Assembly: GCA_903917705.1 (NCBI GenBank)
Contig: CAIXBQ010000012.1
Coordinates: 24,921 to 88,920, forward strand
Source: an uncultured Verrucomicrobia subdivision 3 bacterium
GTDB lineage: Bacteria > Verrucomicrobiota > Verrucomicrobiia > Limisphaerales > UBA11358
Reading direction: 5' to 3'
Length of the DNA stretch: 64,000 nucleotides
Below, piece by piece: positions 46,810 through 55,071 of the stretch (within the stretch, counting starts at the first letter, position 1; each line of letters starts with the position of its first letter). The notes below the pieces were generated by a model that saw nothing but the letters and a program-made list of their open reading frames with translations, was not told the origin of the DNA and did not search any database. Position numbers and translations under genes: made by a program.

Positions 46810-47880
46810 ATGGACACCCGGCATAAAATCCTGATTCTCGACGATGACACGGACTGGCTGGCGCTGTGCCGCGAGCTGTTTGCCGCACTTCCCAGCCACC
46901 CGGAAATCCTCACCGCCAACAACGCCAAACGCGCGCTGGCGCTGATCGAAACCGAGCCGGTCCGCCTGCTGGTCTGCGACTTGAAGATGCCGCGCATTGA
47001 CGGTTTGCAGATGCTTGCCATCGTCCGCCGCCGGTTTCCCGAGCTGCGCACCATCGTCCTGAGCGGGCTGGAGGACGAGGACTACCGCGCCCGCGCCTAT
47101 GCCCTGGGCGTGGATTTGTTCTGGCTCAAGACCGAGATGCAGCGCAACTCCAAGCTGTTCGCCGAATGTCTCGAATCCCTCCTCGGCCGCGACAACGAGC
47201 CGGGCTTCCGCGGCATCCAGAGCAAAAGCCTCATGGATATCATCCAGATGGAATGTCTTTCGCGCACCTCCACCGTGCTGCGGATCACGCGCGGGGCGCT
47301 GGTGGCGAAATTGTGGATTCAGGACGGCGAATTGATCGATGCCGAAGCCGACGGCGCGCGCGGCGAACCGGCGTTCCAGCGCCTGCTGGCCTGGAAATCC
47401 GGCACGTTCGAGAATCTACCGCCCGAACCCGACCGCGAGCGCACCATCCAGAAACCCGTCAATGCGCTGCTGCTCGAGTCCGCGCAAACCCTCGATGAAA
47501 CGGCCAATCCCAGCACCGAACCCGCTTCCATCGAGAGCGCCAGCCATCGCAAAACCATGTGGAAACTCGCGCAGCTCACCCGGGAAGGCGCGGAGTTTGT
47601 CATCGTGGTGCCGCCGCCCGGACAGGGCGAGCCGGAGGCGCTCGGCACCCAGCATTTCACCGCGTACGCCGGGTGGGCGCAGCGCGCCGCCGAAATCGCC
47701 AGCTGCCTCGGCGACCGGCTGGAAGCCGGACCGCTCTCGCACATCGCCGGCCAGAATCTCGAACGCCAGGTGCTCCTGCTGCCGCAGGGCGACCGGACCT
47801 TCATGGTCGGCTGGCCCACGGATGCCGAGGGCAACCTGCCGGACAAAAGCCGCAAACTCGTCGCCTCATGGGATTCCTGA
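46810..47880 (+). CDS. Response regulator: receiver domain plus DUF4388 (PATAN) domain
   Basis: A 356-aa protein. The receiver has acidic DDD at 11-13, phospho-acceptor Asp57 (VCDLKMP), Ser85 and Lys107. Residues ~135-245 match the PATAN/DUF4388 fold: SLMDIIQMECLSRTSTVLRITRG, LWIQDGELIDAEADG, GEPAFQRLLAWKSGTFENL. PATAN response regulators in cyanobacteria steer phototactic twitching. The C-terminal ~110 residues form another alpha/beta unit (EFVIVVPPPGQ, LLLPQGDRTFMVGW) of unclear type, possibly roadblock-like. It is divergent from the MglA/roadblock/PilT module, and its last 13 bases overlap the next gene. Confidence 0.88.
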   Translation: MDTRHKILILDDDTDWLALCRELFAALPSHPEILTANNAKRALALIETEPVRLLVCDLKMPRIDGLQMLAIVRRRFPELRTIVLSGLEDEDYRARAYALGVDLFWLKTEMQRNSKLFAECLESLLGRDNEPGFRGIQSKSLMDIIQMECLSRTSTVLRITRGALVAKLWIQDGELIDAEADGARGEPAFQRLLAWKSGTFENLPPEPDRERTIQKPVNALLLESAQTLDETANPSTEPASIESASHRKTMWKLAQLTREGAEFVIVVPPPGQGEPEALGTQHFTAYAGWAQRAAEIASCLGDRLEAGPLSHIAGQNLERQVLLLPQGDRTFMVGWPTDAEGNLPDKSRKLVASWDS

Positions 47881-48185
47881 AAAAAATCTTCGGCGCCCGC
47901 GCCGCCGTGCAGCAACTGCCCACCGGCACCATCACGGTGGACCGGCACGGCCACATCGTCACCTCGACCGTGTCCTCGGGCTTTCCGAAAGCCCTGCTGC
48001 AGGGTATCGGGCGCGACGTGCTTGAACTCTTCCGCGAGGCCCGCGTCGCGCAGATGCCGCTCGCGGAGGTCAGCCTGCATTTCGGCAGCCTGCGCATCAC
48101 CGCCCGCGAGCTCCGCGGCGGCGCCATCATTTTCCTGTTCCCGCAAACCGCGTTGCTCCCCACGCCCACCCCGCCCCGCTTATGA
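47868..48185 (+). CDS. Small protein, possibly roadblock-like
   Basis: A 105-aa protein starting MGFLKKIFGARAAVQQL. The main part (GTITVDRHGHIVTSTVSSGFP, then LAEVSLHFGSLRITARELRGGAIIFLFP) has the strand-helix-strand layout and G-x-I-x-V-D start seen in roadblock/LC7 proteins, but the match is only by eye. The ATG lies inside the end of the receiver-PATAN gene (13-base overlap), and its own stop overlaps the next ATG. Thus the three genes are translationally coupled. Function is inferred only from context: signalling to the motility module. Confidence 0.75.
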   Translation: MGFLKKIFGARAAVQQLPTGTITVDRHGHIVTSTVSSGFPKALLQGIGRDVLELFREARVAQMPLAEVSLHFGSLRITARELRGGAIIFLFPQTALLPTPTPPRL

Positions 48186-48574
48186 ATTCCAAGGATATCA
48201 ACCAGCTCGTCACCCAGATCGAGACCCACATCGAATGCTGGAAGCAGTTCAACCATTTCATCTCGCTCGCCCGCGCCAAGAAATTCGGCGCCGCGGACGA
48301 AAACCATTTTCTCGAGATCAAAAGCATCATCGTGCAGGAGCTGGAGCTCATCTTCGCCAGCGTCGAGGTCGCCTCGCCCACGCGCGAGCAGATCCACAAC
48401 CTCATCGGCAACGCCCCCTCGCTCCGCCATCTGAGCGAGATGGGCGAAGGCGCGCTGCGGGGGCTCGAAACCGAGTGGCACAAGATCTACATCGGCTGGC
48501 ATGCCATCCTCGGCCAGCTCAAGGTCAAGCAGCGCACCGGGGAGAATAAAACCTTCTGGGGCGGCAAAAAATAA
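48182..48574 (+). CDS. Small helical protein, hypothetical
   Basis: A 130-aa soluble, mostly helical protein (MNSKDINQLVTQIETHIECW ... HNLIGNAPSLRHLSEMGEGAL) with no membrane segment. It overlaps the previous gene as ATGA, so it belongs with the receiver-PATAN cluster. I do not recognise a family. It may be a partner of the response regulator or of the roadblock-like protein. Confidence 0.8.
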   Translation: MNSKDINQLVTQIETHIECWKQFNHFISLARAKKFGAADENHFLEIKSIIVQELELIFASVEVASPTREQIHNLIGNAPSLRHLSEMGEGALRGLETEWHKIYIGWHAILGQLKVKQRTGENKTFWGGKK

Positions 48575-48620
48575 TTTTGCGCTTGCCCGCCGCGCGGTTT
48601 TCCCGTCCAAATAGGAATTC

Positions 48621-49412
48621 ATGCACGACTGGCTCATCAATCTCATCCTCGGCGTGGTCGAGGGCATCACCGAATTCATCCCCGTCTCCTCCACCGGCCA
48701 TCTGCTCGTGGCCGAACGGCTGCTGCACGTCGAGAAATCCGACCTTTTCAACATCGTCATCCAATGCGGCGCGGTCATCGCCGTACTGCCGCTGTTTCCA
48801 GAGCGGCTTTACAAATTCGTCTTCGAGCTGCGCCAGAAAGAAACGCTCGATTACCTCCTGAAACTGAGCGTCGCCTTTGTCATCACCGGTGCGGTCGGCT
48901 TCATCATTGATAAAAAAGGCTTCAAGCTGCCGGAAAGCCCCACGCCCGTCGCCATCGCCCTGCTCGTGGGCGGCCTGGCGTTTCTCGCCGTGGAATTTTT
49001 CCTGCGCGGCAAAAAGCTCGGCACGGAAATCACCTGGACCATCGCCGTCGCCGTCGCCGCGGGCCAGCTCCTTGCCGGCACCTGTCCCGGCACCTCGCGT
49101 TCCGGGGCGACCATTGTATTCTGCCTCCTGCTCGGCCTGAGCCGGCCGGCCGCCACGGAATTTTCCTTTCTCGTCGGCATTCCCACGATGCTCGCGGCGG
49201 GCGGCTGGAAAATTTTCAAGACCCTGCACCATCCCGACCTGCTCGCGCCGAAGGAAGACTGGGGGATGCTGGTGCTGACCTCCATTGTGGCCGCAGTCGT
49301 CTCTTTCATCGCCGTGAAATGGCTGCTGCGCTACGTCCAGTCGCACACCTTCAACCTCTTCGGCTTCTACCGGATAGTGCTGGCCATCCTGATTTTTGCG
49401 TTCATCCGGTAA
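48621..49412 (+). CDS. uppP: Undecaprenyl-diphosphatase UppP (BacA)
   Basis: A 263-aa integral membrane phosphatase that recycles undecaprenyl pyrophosphate for peptidoglycan and other envelope polymers. The two inverted signature segments are intact: EGITEFIPVSSTGH at 14-27 and PGTSRSG at 156-162 with catalytic Arg160. About eight hydrophobic spans are visible, and length matches E. coli UppP (273). It is monocistronic or last of the plus-strand run; 46 bp separate it from the previous gene. Confidence 0.96.
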   Translation: MHDWLINLILGVVEGITEFIPVSSTGHLLVAERLLHVEKSDLFNIVIQCGAVIAVLPLFPERLYKFVFELRQKETLDYLLKLSVAFVITGAVGFIIDKKGFKLPESPTPVAIALLVGGLAFLAVEFFLRGKKLGTEITWTIAVAVAAGQLLAGTCPGTSRSGATIVFCLLLGLSRPAATEFSFLVGIPTMLAAGGWKIFKTLHHPDLLAPKEDWGMLVLTSIVAAVVSFIAVKWLLRYVQSHTFNLFGFYRIVLAILIFAFIR

Positions 49413-49609
49413 CGAAAAATCCCGTTAATCCCGGATTCCGAAGTCGGCCGCTTGGGTTTCATCGTAATGCCCCACGCCGAAGGATTGCCAAAGCCCAAAT
49501 CCCCGCCGCTGCCTCAAATCCCGCCTCAGCCTGAAAGCGGTTCGCCATTCTTGCGGCATTCGTCATTTGAACTTCGGATTTCAGGTTCAGTCAACCCGAC
49601 TGCAGAACC

Positions 49610-49908
49610 TGCCCTCCGGAGGGCAAAATAACCTCTCCGGAGAGGAAATTTTGCGGTCGGGAGGACAAAGTTTCTGGTCGGGAGAGCAAACTTTGTGGTC
49701 GCGAGCCCAAATTTTGGCTCGCGAGGGCAAACGAACCGCTCGCGATGGGAAATTTTGCCATGCCGAGGGCAAAGTTTGTGGTCGGGAGGGCAAAGTTTCC
49801 GCTCCGGAGCGCAAAATTCGCGCTCGCGATGGCAAGCCCTTGCCATCCGGAGGGCAAAATTCACGGTCGCGAGGGCAAAATTTGCCCTCCGGAGGGCACT
49901 TTCCAGCC
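49610..49908. repeat. 21-bp minisatellite, about 14 imperfect units
   Basis: Units of 20-24 (mostly 21) bases follow the pattern TCssGAGGGCAAAnTTnnsss. The start of each unit is often a palindromic hexamer, TCCGGA or TCGCGA, or its near relative TCGGGA, and the middle is GGGCAAA. Ten of fourteen units are exactly 21 bases. The unit length is a multiple of three, so open frames persist on both strands without coding evidence. Confidence 0.9.
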
Positions 49909-50112
49909 TCCCAAGCGGCTATTTTCCGCTCGTTATTGGTTCCAAACTGCTCTAAATCAGCCAGTTAGTCGTCAACAGCCTGATTTTGCCTCAATTGAGG
50001 ACAGTCCTTGCGGACTGGGAACGGTCGGTGTGGGTGTGTTGGCGTGGATGTTTTTGGTTAAAAGAAGAGATTGTGCTTTTGACAAGTTTGCCAAAGGGCG
50101 GCGGCTTGGACT

Positions 50113-50218
50113 CCCTCTCCCCTTCCAAACGGGGAGAGGGCTGGGGTGAGGGGCATTGAATTTGAATCTGTCTTGGCCTCCTCACCCCAACCCTCTCCTC
50201 CTTTAAGGGAGGAGAGGG
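50113..50218. repeat. Paired REP-like hairpins in inverted arrangement
   Basis: Hairpin 1 (50113-50140) has a stem of CCCTCTCCCC/GGGGAGAGGG; hairpin 2 (50191-50218) has CCCTCTCCTCC/GGAGGAGAGGG. In addition 50133-50151 is the inverted copy of 50180-50198 (18 of 19 bases), so the two hairpins face each other like a bacterial interspersed mosaic element. This CTCTCCCC...GGGGTGAGG motif type is widely dispersed in bacteria. Confidence 0.85.
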
Positions 50219-50449
50219 AGAAAGACTTGTCAAAGGCATAATCCCGCAAAAAGGTCCTCCAAATCAGCCGGGATGCTTTGGTCGTCTGACCAGCGGTGTG
50301 GGGCGGCTCTTGGGGAGCTATTATCCTGAATTCGGAAGCTGGCAGCTTGGGTTCATTGGAAAATGCCCAATGACGAAGCAATGCCAAGGCTCAAATCACG
50401 GCCGCCTGACAATCGCGGCCACAGCCGGTGGATCAGCCAGCCGGGCGCG

Positions 50450-51043
50450 TCACTTCGCGTTCGGATCGGGAATGAAGATTTTCTTGCCGACGTAAAGCTT
50501 GGTCGCCTCCAGTCCAGGATTCGCCTTGAGAATCTGTGCCGTCGTCACCTTCACATTTTGCTCCCGATATGCCTTGGCGATGAGGCCCAGCGTGTCGCCG
50601 GCCTTCACCGTATATTCGTAGCCGTTCTGCGGCGTCGGCGGCGTAGTGGTGGGAGTGTCATCCGCGGGCTTGACCGGCTTGTGCGCGCGGACGGGCGGGG
50701 CGTCGCCGCTGGCAACCACCTTGCCGATTTTCTCGATGTTTTTGCGGATCATCTCGTTGTCATCCGCGCGCTTCTTGTCGATCTCCTGCACCTGCTCGGC
50801 AAGCTTCTTCAAATCCTCGCGGCTGGCGCTGTCGTTCACCTGCGGGGTGTTGACCTTTTCGCGCAACTCGTTGATTTGAGTTTTCAGGTTTTCAATTTCC
50901 TTGCGCTGAAGTTCGACGGTGTCCGTCAAATCCTTGATCTGGCCGCCCAGCTTTTCGATCTGCTGCTGGGTGGCCGCGTCCTGCCCGCGCACGGCGCAGA
51001 CGGCAAAAGTGAACATCAAAAACCAAAGTGAAATCTTTTTCAT
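50450..51043 (-). CDS. Exported coiled-coil LysM-domain protein
   Basis: A 197-aa protein with a signal peptide (WFLMFTFAVCAVRGQ), then a long coiled coil (about 22-105: IEKLGGQIKDLTDTVELQRKEIENL and similar). A Pro/Thr linker leads to one LysM domain at about 142-195 (YTVKAGDTLGLIAKAYREQ, TTAQILKANPGL, LYVGKKIFIP). LysM binds peptidoglycan glycan strands, so this is a periplasmic wall-binding spacer. ATG at 51043 is chosen for the signal peptide; the frame extends to 51091 without one. It lies 60 bp downstream of mqnC. Confidence 0.88.
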   Translation of the reverse strand: MKKISLWFLMFTFAVCAVRGQDAATQQQIEKLGGQIKDLTDTVELQRKEIENLKTQINELREKVNTPQVNDSASREDLKKLAEQVQEIDKKRADDNEMIRKNIEKIGKVVASGDAPPVRAHKPVKPADDTPTTTPPTPQNGYEYTVKAGDTLGLIAKAYREQNVKVTTAQILKANPGLEATKLYVGKKIFIPDPNAK

Positions 51044-51103
51044 GCCGGAATGAAAAACCCGAATGCGGTCCGCGTCAAATTTTTTCAGCACGAGGCGCGC
51101 GGG

Positions 51104-52237
51104 TCAATTCACCAGCCGATACCAGTTGTCGCGCTGGTGCGGCTCGTAGCCGAGGTCTTTGATGAGGCGGTGCATGTCCGGCACGGTCATGCAAAAAGTG
51201 GTGCCGGCCTGGGAAACGACGTTTTCCTCGATCATGATGCTGCCGAGATCGTTCGCGCCGAACTTCAGCGCGACCTGGCCGATTTCCAGCCCCTGCGTGA
51301 CCCACGAGCTTTGGATGTTCTCGAAGTTATCCAGGTAAATCCGGCCCAGGGCCTGCGTCCGCAGATATTCCTGCGCGCCGACGGTCGGGGCTTTCAGCTT
51401 GGTGTGCTCGGCCTGAAACGTCCAGCAGATGAACGCGGTGAAATGGGCGGGCTTGATGCCGGCGCCGGTGTGCTCCGCCACGCGCTTCAGCGATTTGTCC
51501 TGCTGCGCGCGCACCCGCTCGAGATGTTCGATGCGATCCTCGATGGTCTCGACGTGCCCAAACATCATCGTGGCCGAGGAATAAAGGCCGAGCCGGTGCG
51601 CGATGTCCATGACCTCCAGCCAGTCGCTGCTCATGGCCTTGAGCGGGGAGATGCGTTCGCGCACGCGGTCCACCAGGATTTCCCCGCCGCCGCCGGGGAT
51701 GGAGCCCAGCCCCGCCGCCTTGAAGTCGCCGATAATCTGTTCGAGCGGCTCGCCGAAGACCTCACGGAAATGCACGAATTCGCTGGGGCTGAATCCGTGG
51801 ATGTTGACCTGCGGAAATTTGTTTTTGATGTGCGCCAGCAAATCGAGATACCACTGCTTGGTCAGCTTGGGATGATGCCCGCCCTGCATGAGGATCTGGG
51901 TGCCGCCGAGCGCGAGCGTCTCCTCGATCTTCTGGTCCATCTCGGCGAGCGTGATGACGTAGGAATCAGCATCCTTCTCGGTGCGGTAGAACGCGCAGAA
52001 CTTGCAATAGACATTGCAGACGTTCGTGTAATTCACGTTGCGGTCCACGTTGTAGGTGACGATTTCGTTGCCGCGATTGCCGTAGGCCCCGGCCTTGGCC
52101 AGCTGGCGGCGGCGATCGGCGAGCGCGCCAAGCTCCTCCAGCGGCAGGGAATAAAGGCGCCTCGCCTCGGCCCCGTTGATCCGGTGGCCGTCCCAGACTT
52201 TTTGCAGCAACTCGTCCAATGACGCGTCGTAAATCAT
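51104..52237 (-). CDS. mqnC: Cyclic dehypoxanthinyl futalosine synthase MqnC (radical SAM)
   Basis: A 377-aa radical SAM enzyme of the futalosine route to menaquinone. It converts dehypoxanthine futalosine to its cyclic form. The [4Fe-4S] motif CNVYCKFC has Cys74, Cys78 and Cys81; GGTQILMQGGHHP and GFSPSEFVHF, and the C-terminal EENVVSQAGTTFC with another Cys, are typical of MqnC rather than CofG/CofH or MqnE. Length is normal. No other mqn gene is in the window. It implies menaquinone-based respiration without the classical Men pathway. Confidence 0.93.
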   Translation of the reverse strand: MIYDASLDELLQKVWDGHRINGAEARRLYSLPLEELGALADRRRQLAKAGAYGNRGNEIVTYNVDRNVNYTNVCNVYCKFCAFYRTEKDADSYVITLAEMDQKIEETLALGGTQILMQGGHHPKLTKQWYLDLLAHIKNKFPQVNIHGFSPSEFVHFREVFGEPLEQIIGDFKAAGLGSIPGGGGEILVDRVRERISPLKAMSSDWLEVMDIAHRLGLYSSATMMFGHVETIEDRIEHLERVRAQQDKSLKRVAEHTGAGIKPAHFTAFICWTFQAEHTKLKAPTVGAQEYLRTQALGRIYLDNFENIQSSWVTQGLEIGQVALKFGANDLGSIMIEENVVSQAGTTFCMTVPDMHRLIKDLGYEPHQRDNWYRLVN

Positions 52238-52281
52238 CGGGATAGATTAGCAGAGATTTTCCCGTTAACAAGCGGCTGTGT

Positions 52282-52830
52282 TCACTGCGCCCGGCAGAAC
52301 TTCTCCGGCGGCAGCTGCGCCAGCGCCTCGCTGGCCGCGCGCAGGATTTCCGTTTTGCCGAGCGCCTGCGCGGCGCGGGCGCGGTGCAGCTGCGCCTCGA
52401 CCATCTGCGGGTCCAGCCGGATCGCGCGCTCCGCGCATTCCAGCGCCTGCGCGTGGCGGCCCAGCTGGCCGTTCAGGCTGGCGAGATTCGTCCAGCCCAG
52501 CTGGCTGGCCGGATCAATCTTCAGCGCCTGCGCCAGGCATTGCGCGGCCTCGGCGGGCCGGTTCAGCGCCTCAAACAACAGTTTGGCGAGATTGTTCCAG
52601 ATCTTGAAATCCGCCGGGTCCAGCTTCAGCGCCTGGCGATAGCTGGTTTCCGCCTCGGCCGACCGGCCCAGCGCCGCCAGCGCGACGCCCTGGTAAAACA
52701 GCGCCTTTGCCTCCGCAGGATTTTCCGCGCGCCACTTTCCGGCGAACGCCAGCACGTCCGGCCAAAGCCCTTTTTCGCAGAGCGCCCGGGCTTGGCCGGG
52801 CCTGGTTTCTAAACTCGATGCCATCGGCAA
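52282..52830 (-). CDS. TPR-repeat protein, hypothetical
   Basis: A 182-aa soluble protein built from about three to four TPRs: ALFYQGVALAALGRSAEAETSYRQAL, IWNNLAKLLFEALNRPAEAAQCL, GWTNLASLNGQLGRHAQALECA, QLHRARAAQALGKTEI. There is no signal peptide. It is 44 bp upstream of mqnC on the same strand and could share its transcript. Role unknown; TPRs bind partner proteins. A start six bases in (MASSLE, 52824) is equally possible. Confidence 0.85.
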   Translation of the reverse strand: MPMASSLETRPGQARALCEKGLWPDVLAFAGKWRAENPAEAKALFYQGVALAALGRSAEAETSYRQALKLDPADFKIWNNLAKLLFEALNRPAEAAQCLAQALKIDPASQLGWTNLASLNGQLGRHAQALECAERAIRLDPQMVEAQLHRARAAQALGKTEILRAASEALAQLPPEKFCRAQ

Positions 52831-52927
52831 ATTATTTCAACTCTCTGCGCGCATGACAAACCAAACCGCCGCGTCCCCCCGAGTTTGGGGTGGATTTGCA
52901 GCGGATTTCTGCGAAACTGCCTGCCTG

Positions 52928-53410
52928 ATGAAGCCAATCGTAAAATTGTTGCTCGAAGGCGGCAGCCTCAACGCCGCGCAGCTGGCGCAGGTGCTCAAGC
53001 TGTCCGAGGCCGAGGTGAACCGCCAGCTCGACGAGCTGAAAGCGCAGCGCGTGCTGCTGGGTTTCCGCCCCGTGCTGAACCTTGCCCATGAGGATTCCGG
53101 CGTCGTCCGCGCCGTCATCGAGGTGCGCATCACCCCCGAACGCGGCGGCGGCTTCAACCGTCTCGCCGAGCGCATTTCGCGCTTCGACGAGGTGGAATCC
53201 TGCTTCCTCATGTCCGGCGGCTACGATCTGCTGGTGTTCGTCAACGGCGCGAGTCTGCAGAAGGTCGCGGCGTTCGTCTCCGAAAAACTTTCCACGCTCG
53301 AAGGCGTCCTCTCGACCGCCACGCATTTCATGCTGCGAGCCTACAAGGAGCAGGGCTTCATGCTGGAGGTGAAAACCGAGGAGGCGGAAAGGCTCAAAGT
53401 CACGCCCTGA
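52928..53410 (+). CDS. Lrp/AsnC-family transcriptional regulator
   Basis: A 160-aa regulator with an N-terminal HTH (MKPIVKLLLEGGSLNAAQLAQ, SEAEVNRQLDELKAQRVL) and a C-terminal RAM (amino-acid-binding) domain (VVRAVIEVRITPERGGGF, VESCFLMSGGYDLLVFVNG). ATG at 52928 is chosen over an upstream in-frame ATG at 52853. The next gene, 32 bp on, is an aminotransferase, the common Lrp partner, so it probably controls amino-acid metabolism in response to an amino acid. Confidence 0.92.
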   Translation: MKPIVKLLLEGGSLNAAQLAQVLKLSEAEVNRQLDELKAQRVLLGFRPVLNLAHEDSGVVRAVIEVRITPERGGGFNRLAERISRFDEVESCFLMSGGYDLLVFVNGASLQKVAAFVSEKLSTLEGVLSTATHFMLRAYKEQGFMLEVKTEEAERLKVTP

Positions 53411-53442
53411 CCGGCTGCTGATTTTGCACCGTGCAATCAAAC

Positions 53443-54615
53443 ATGGATTCCTCGCGTTACATCGCCAAGCACATCGTCAACCTGCCCAAGTCAGGCATCC
53501 GCGACTTTTTTGAGATCGTGTCAAAGATGAAGGACGTCATCTCGCTCGGCATTGGCGAGCCGGATTTTGACACACCATGGCACATCCGCGAGGCGGCGAT
53601 TTATGCGCTGGAAAAGGGGAAGACGCATTACACCTCGAACCTCGGCCTGATTGAACTGCGCCGCGCCATTCACCACTACGTCGAAAAGAATTTCTCCGTG
53701 AGCTACCGGCCCGAAGACGAAATTCTCGTCACGGTCGGCGTGAGCGAGGCGCTGGATATCGCGTTCCGCGCCCTGGTGAATCCCGGCGACAAGGTGATGT
53801 TTCACCAGCCGTGCTACGTCAGCTATTCGCCGAGCATCACGCTCGTCCATGGCGAGGCGATTCCCGTGCCGACGTACGCAAAGGATAATTTTGCGCTCAC
53901 CGCCGCTGCGCTCCGCGCCGCGTGGCAGCCCGGCGCCAAGCTGCTCGTCCTGAATCTGCCGTGCAATCCCACCGGCGGCACCTGCGACCGCGCGCAGATC
54001 GAGGCCATCGCGAAGTTTGCCGTCGAAAAAGACCTGCTGGTGTTGAGCGACGAGATTTATTCCGAGCTGACCTTTGAAGGGGTTCATACCAGCATCGCCA
54101 GCCTGCCCGGCATGAAGGACCGCACGATTTTCCTGCATGGATTTTCCAAGGCATTCGCGATGACCGGCTGGCGCATCGGCTATGCCTGCGGCCCGGCGGC
54201 GCTCATCGAGGCGATGATGAAAGTGCACCAGTACTCGATGATGTGCGCGTCCATCCTGAGCCAGGAAGCCGCCATCGAAGCGCTTGTGCGCGGCGAGGAC
54301 GGTATGAAAAAGATGCGCGACCAGTATCATCGCCGCCGCGATTTCATCGTGCGCCGGTTCAATGAAATCGGCTTGAAATGCCATCTGCCGCGCGGCTCGT
54401 TCTACGCCTTCCCGGATGTTTCCGTGACCGGCCTCAACGAAAAGGACTTTGCCGTCGGTTTGTTGCAGGCGGAAAAAGTGGCGATGGTTCCCGGCACCGC
54501 GTTCGGCGCGAACGGCTCCGGCTTTTGCCGGGCATGCTTTGCGACGAGCTATGAACAGCTCATCGAGGCGGGCAACCGCATCGACCGGCACGTTCAATCG
54601 CTGGCGAAGAAATGA
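53443..54615 (+). CDS. Class I/II PLP-dependent aminotransferase
   Basis: A 390-aa aminotransferase. Typical fold-type I motifs are present: NPTGG and SDEIYSEL, and HGFSKAFAMTGWRIG with the PLP Lys at about residue 236. It moves amino groups between an amino acid and a 2-oxo acid; relatives include aspartate, alanine and aromatic aminotransferases. ATG at 53443 is used; a GTG at 53431 is an alternative adding four residues. It directly follows an Lrp-type regulator. Substrate cannot be settled by reading. Confidence 0.92.
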   Translation: MDSSRYIAKHIVNLPKSGIRDFFEIVSKMKDVISLGIGEPDFDTPWHIREAAIYALEKGKTHYTSNLGLIELRRAIHHYVEKNFSVSYRPEDEILVTVGVSEALDIAFRALVNPGDKVMFHQPCYVSYSPSITLVHGEAIPVPTYAKDNFALTAAALRAAWQPGAKLLVLNLPCNPTGGTCDRAQIEAIAKFAVEKDLLVLSDEIYSELTFEGVHTSIASLPGMKDRTIFLHGFSKAFAMTGWRIGYACGPAALIEAMMKVHQYSMMCASILSQEAAIEALVRGEDGMKKMRDQYHRRRDFIVRRFNEIGLKCHLPRGSFYAFPDVSVTGLNEKDFAVGLLQAEKVAMVPGTAFGANGSGFCRACFATSYEQLIEAGNRIDRHVQSLAKK

Positions 54616-54618
54616 AGG

Positions 54619-55071
54619 TCACGCGCCGGGTTGCCGTTTGCAGAGGCGGACGGTTTCGGCCACATTTTCAAGTACCAGCAGAACTTGGGGCATTTTAGTT
54701 TCCGGCAGGAGACAGGCGGTCACCAGCAGGTTCACGGGCACCGGACCCCGGCTGCCGCGTAGCTCCGCGTGGCAAAACTTCCGGCAAGCGTCTTCCCCGT
54801 TCAGGGCCGCCCTGACACTGTTGCGAATGAGACAGCTCTTGCAGGACTTGGATTTTCCACAGCCAGCCGTACCGGCGCAAACGCAATGCAACACCTCCCC
54901 GCCGCGCCGGCGCAAAGCCGACCGGGGCGCGGCGCCGAGAAACGCCTCCGCGGCCACGTTGAAATCCAGAATCCGCACATCCTCGTCCACAATGAAGGCC
55001 GGCAGCGGGAACGCATCAAAAATGGCGCGCCCCCAATGCGCTTGTGAATCAACTTTTTTCAGGCCGTCCAT
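54619..55071 (-). CDS. Single-domain PAS protein with Cys cluster
   Basis: A 150-aa soluble protein with a PAS core: RAIFDAFPLPAFIVDEDVRILDFNVAAEAFLG and a late strand VLLVLENVAETV. Between them is an insert with Cys63, Cys65, Cys71, Cys77 and Cys80 (LHCVC, GCGKSKSCKSC). Four of these are at identical positions in the neighbouring paralogue. No output domain is attached, so it must signal by contact with another protein. An Fe-S or zinc-bound redox/metal sensor is a reasonable inference. It is convergent with the aminotransferase gene. Confidence 0.85.
   Translation of the reverse strand: MDGLKKVDSQAHWGRAIFDAFPLPAFIVDEDVRILDFNVAAEAFLGAAPRSALRRRGGEVLHCVCAGTAGCGKSKSCKSCLIRNSVRAALNGEDACRKFCHAELRGSRGPVPVNLLVTACLLPETKMPQVLLVLENVAETVRLCKRQPGA

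Larger units (their letters stand above)
49413..50449. other. 1-kb non-coding repeat nest
   Basis: No real gene is apparent. From left to right it holds an imperfect ~80-bp segment (49434-49510), a 14-unit 21-bp tandem array (49610-49908), a double REP-like hairpin (50113-50218) and a diverged second copy of the first segment (50328-50410). Open frames across the array exist only because a 21-bp unit keeps every frame clear of stops. Confidence 0.8.

Noticed and set aside
49526-49968. Several open frames on both strands across 49.5-49.97 kb
   Set aside because: They follow from the 21-bp repeat unit, which keeps all frames free of stops; the translations are just the repeat.
50230-50300. Possible terminator or promoter near the end of the REP pair
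   Set aside because: No T-run follows the hairpins and no flanking gene ends close by, so they are described as repeats instead.
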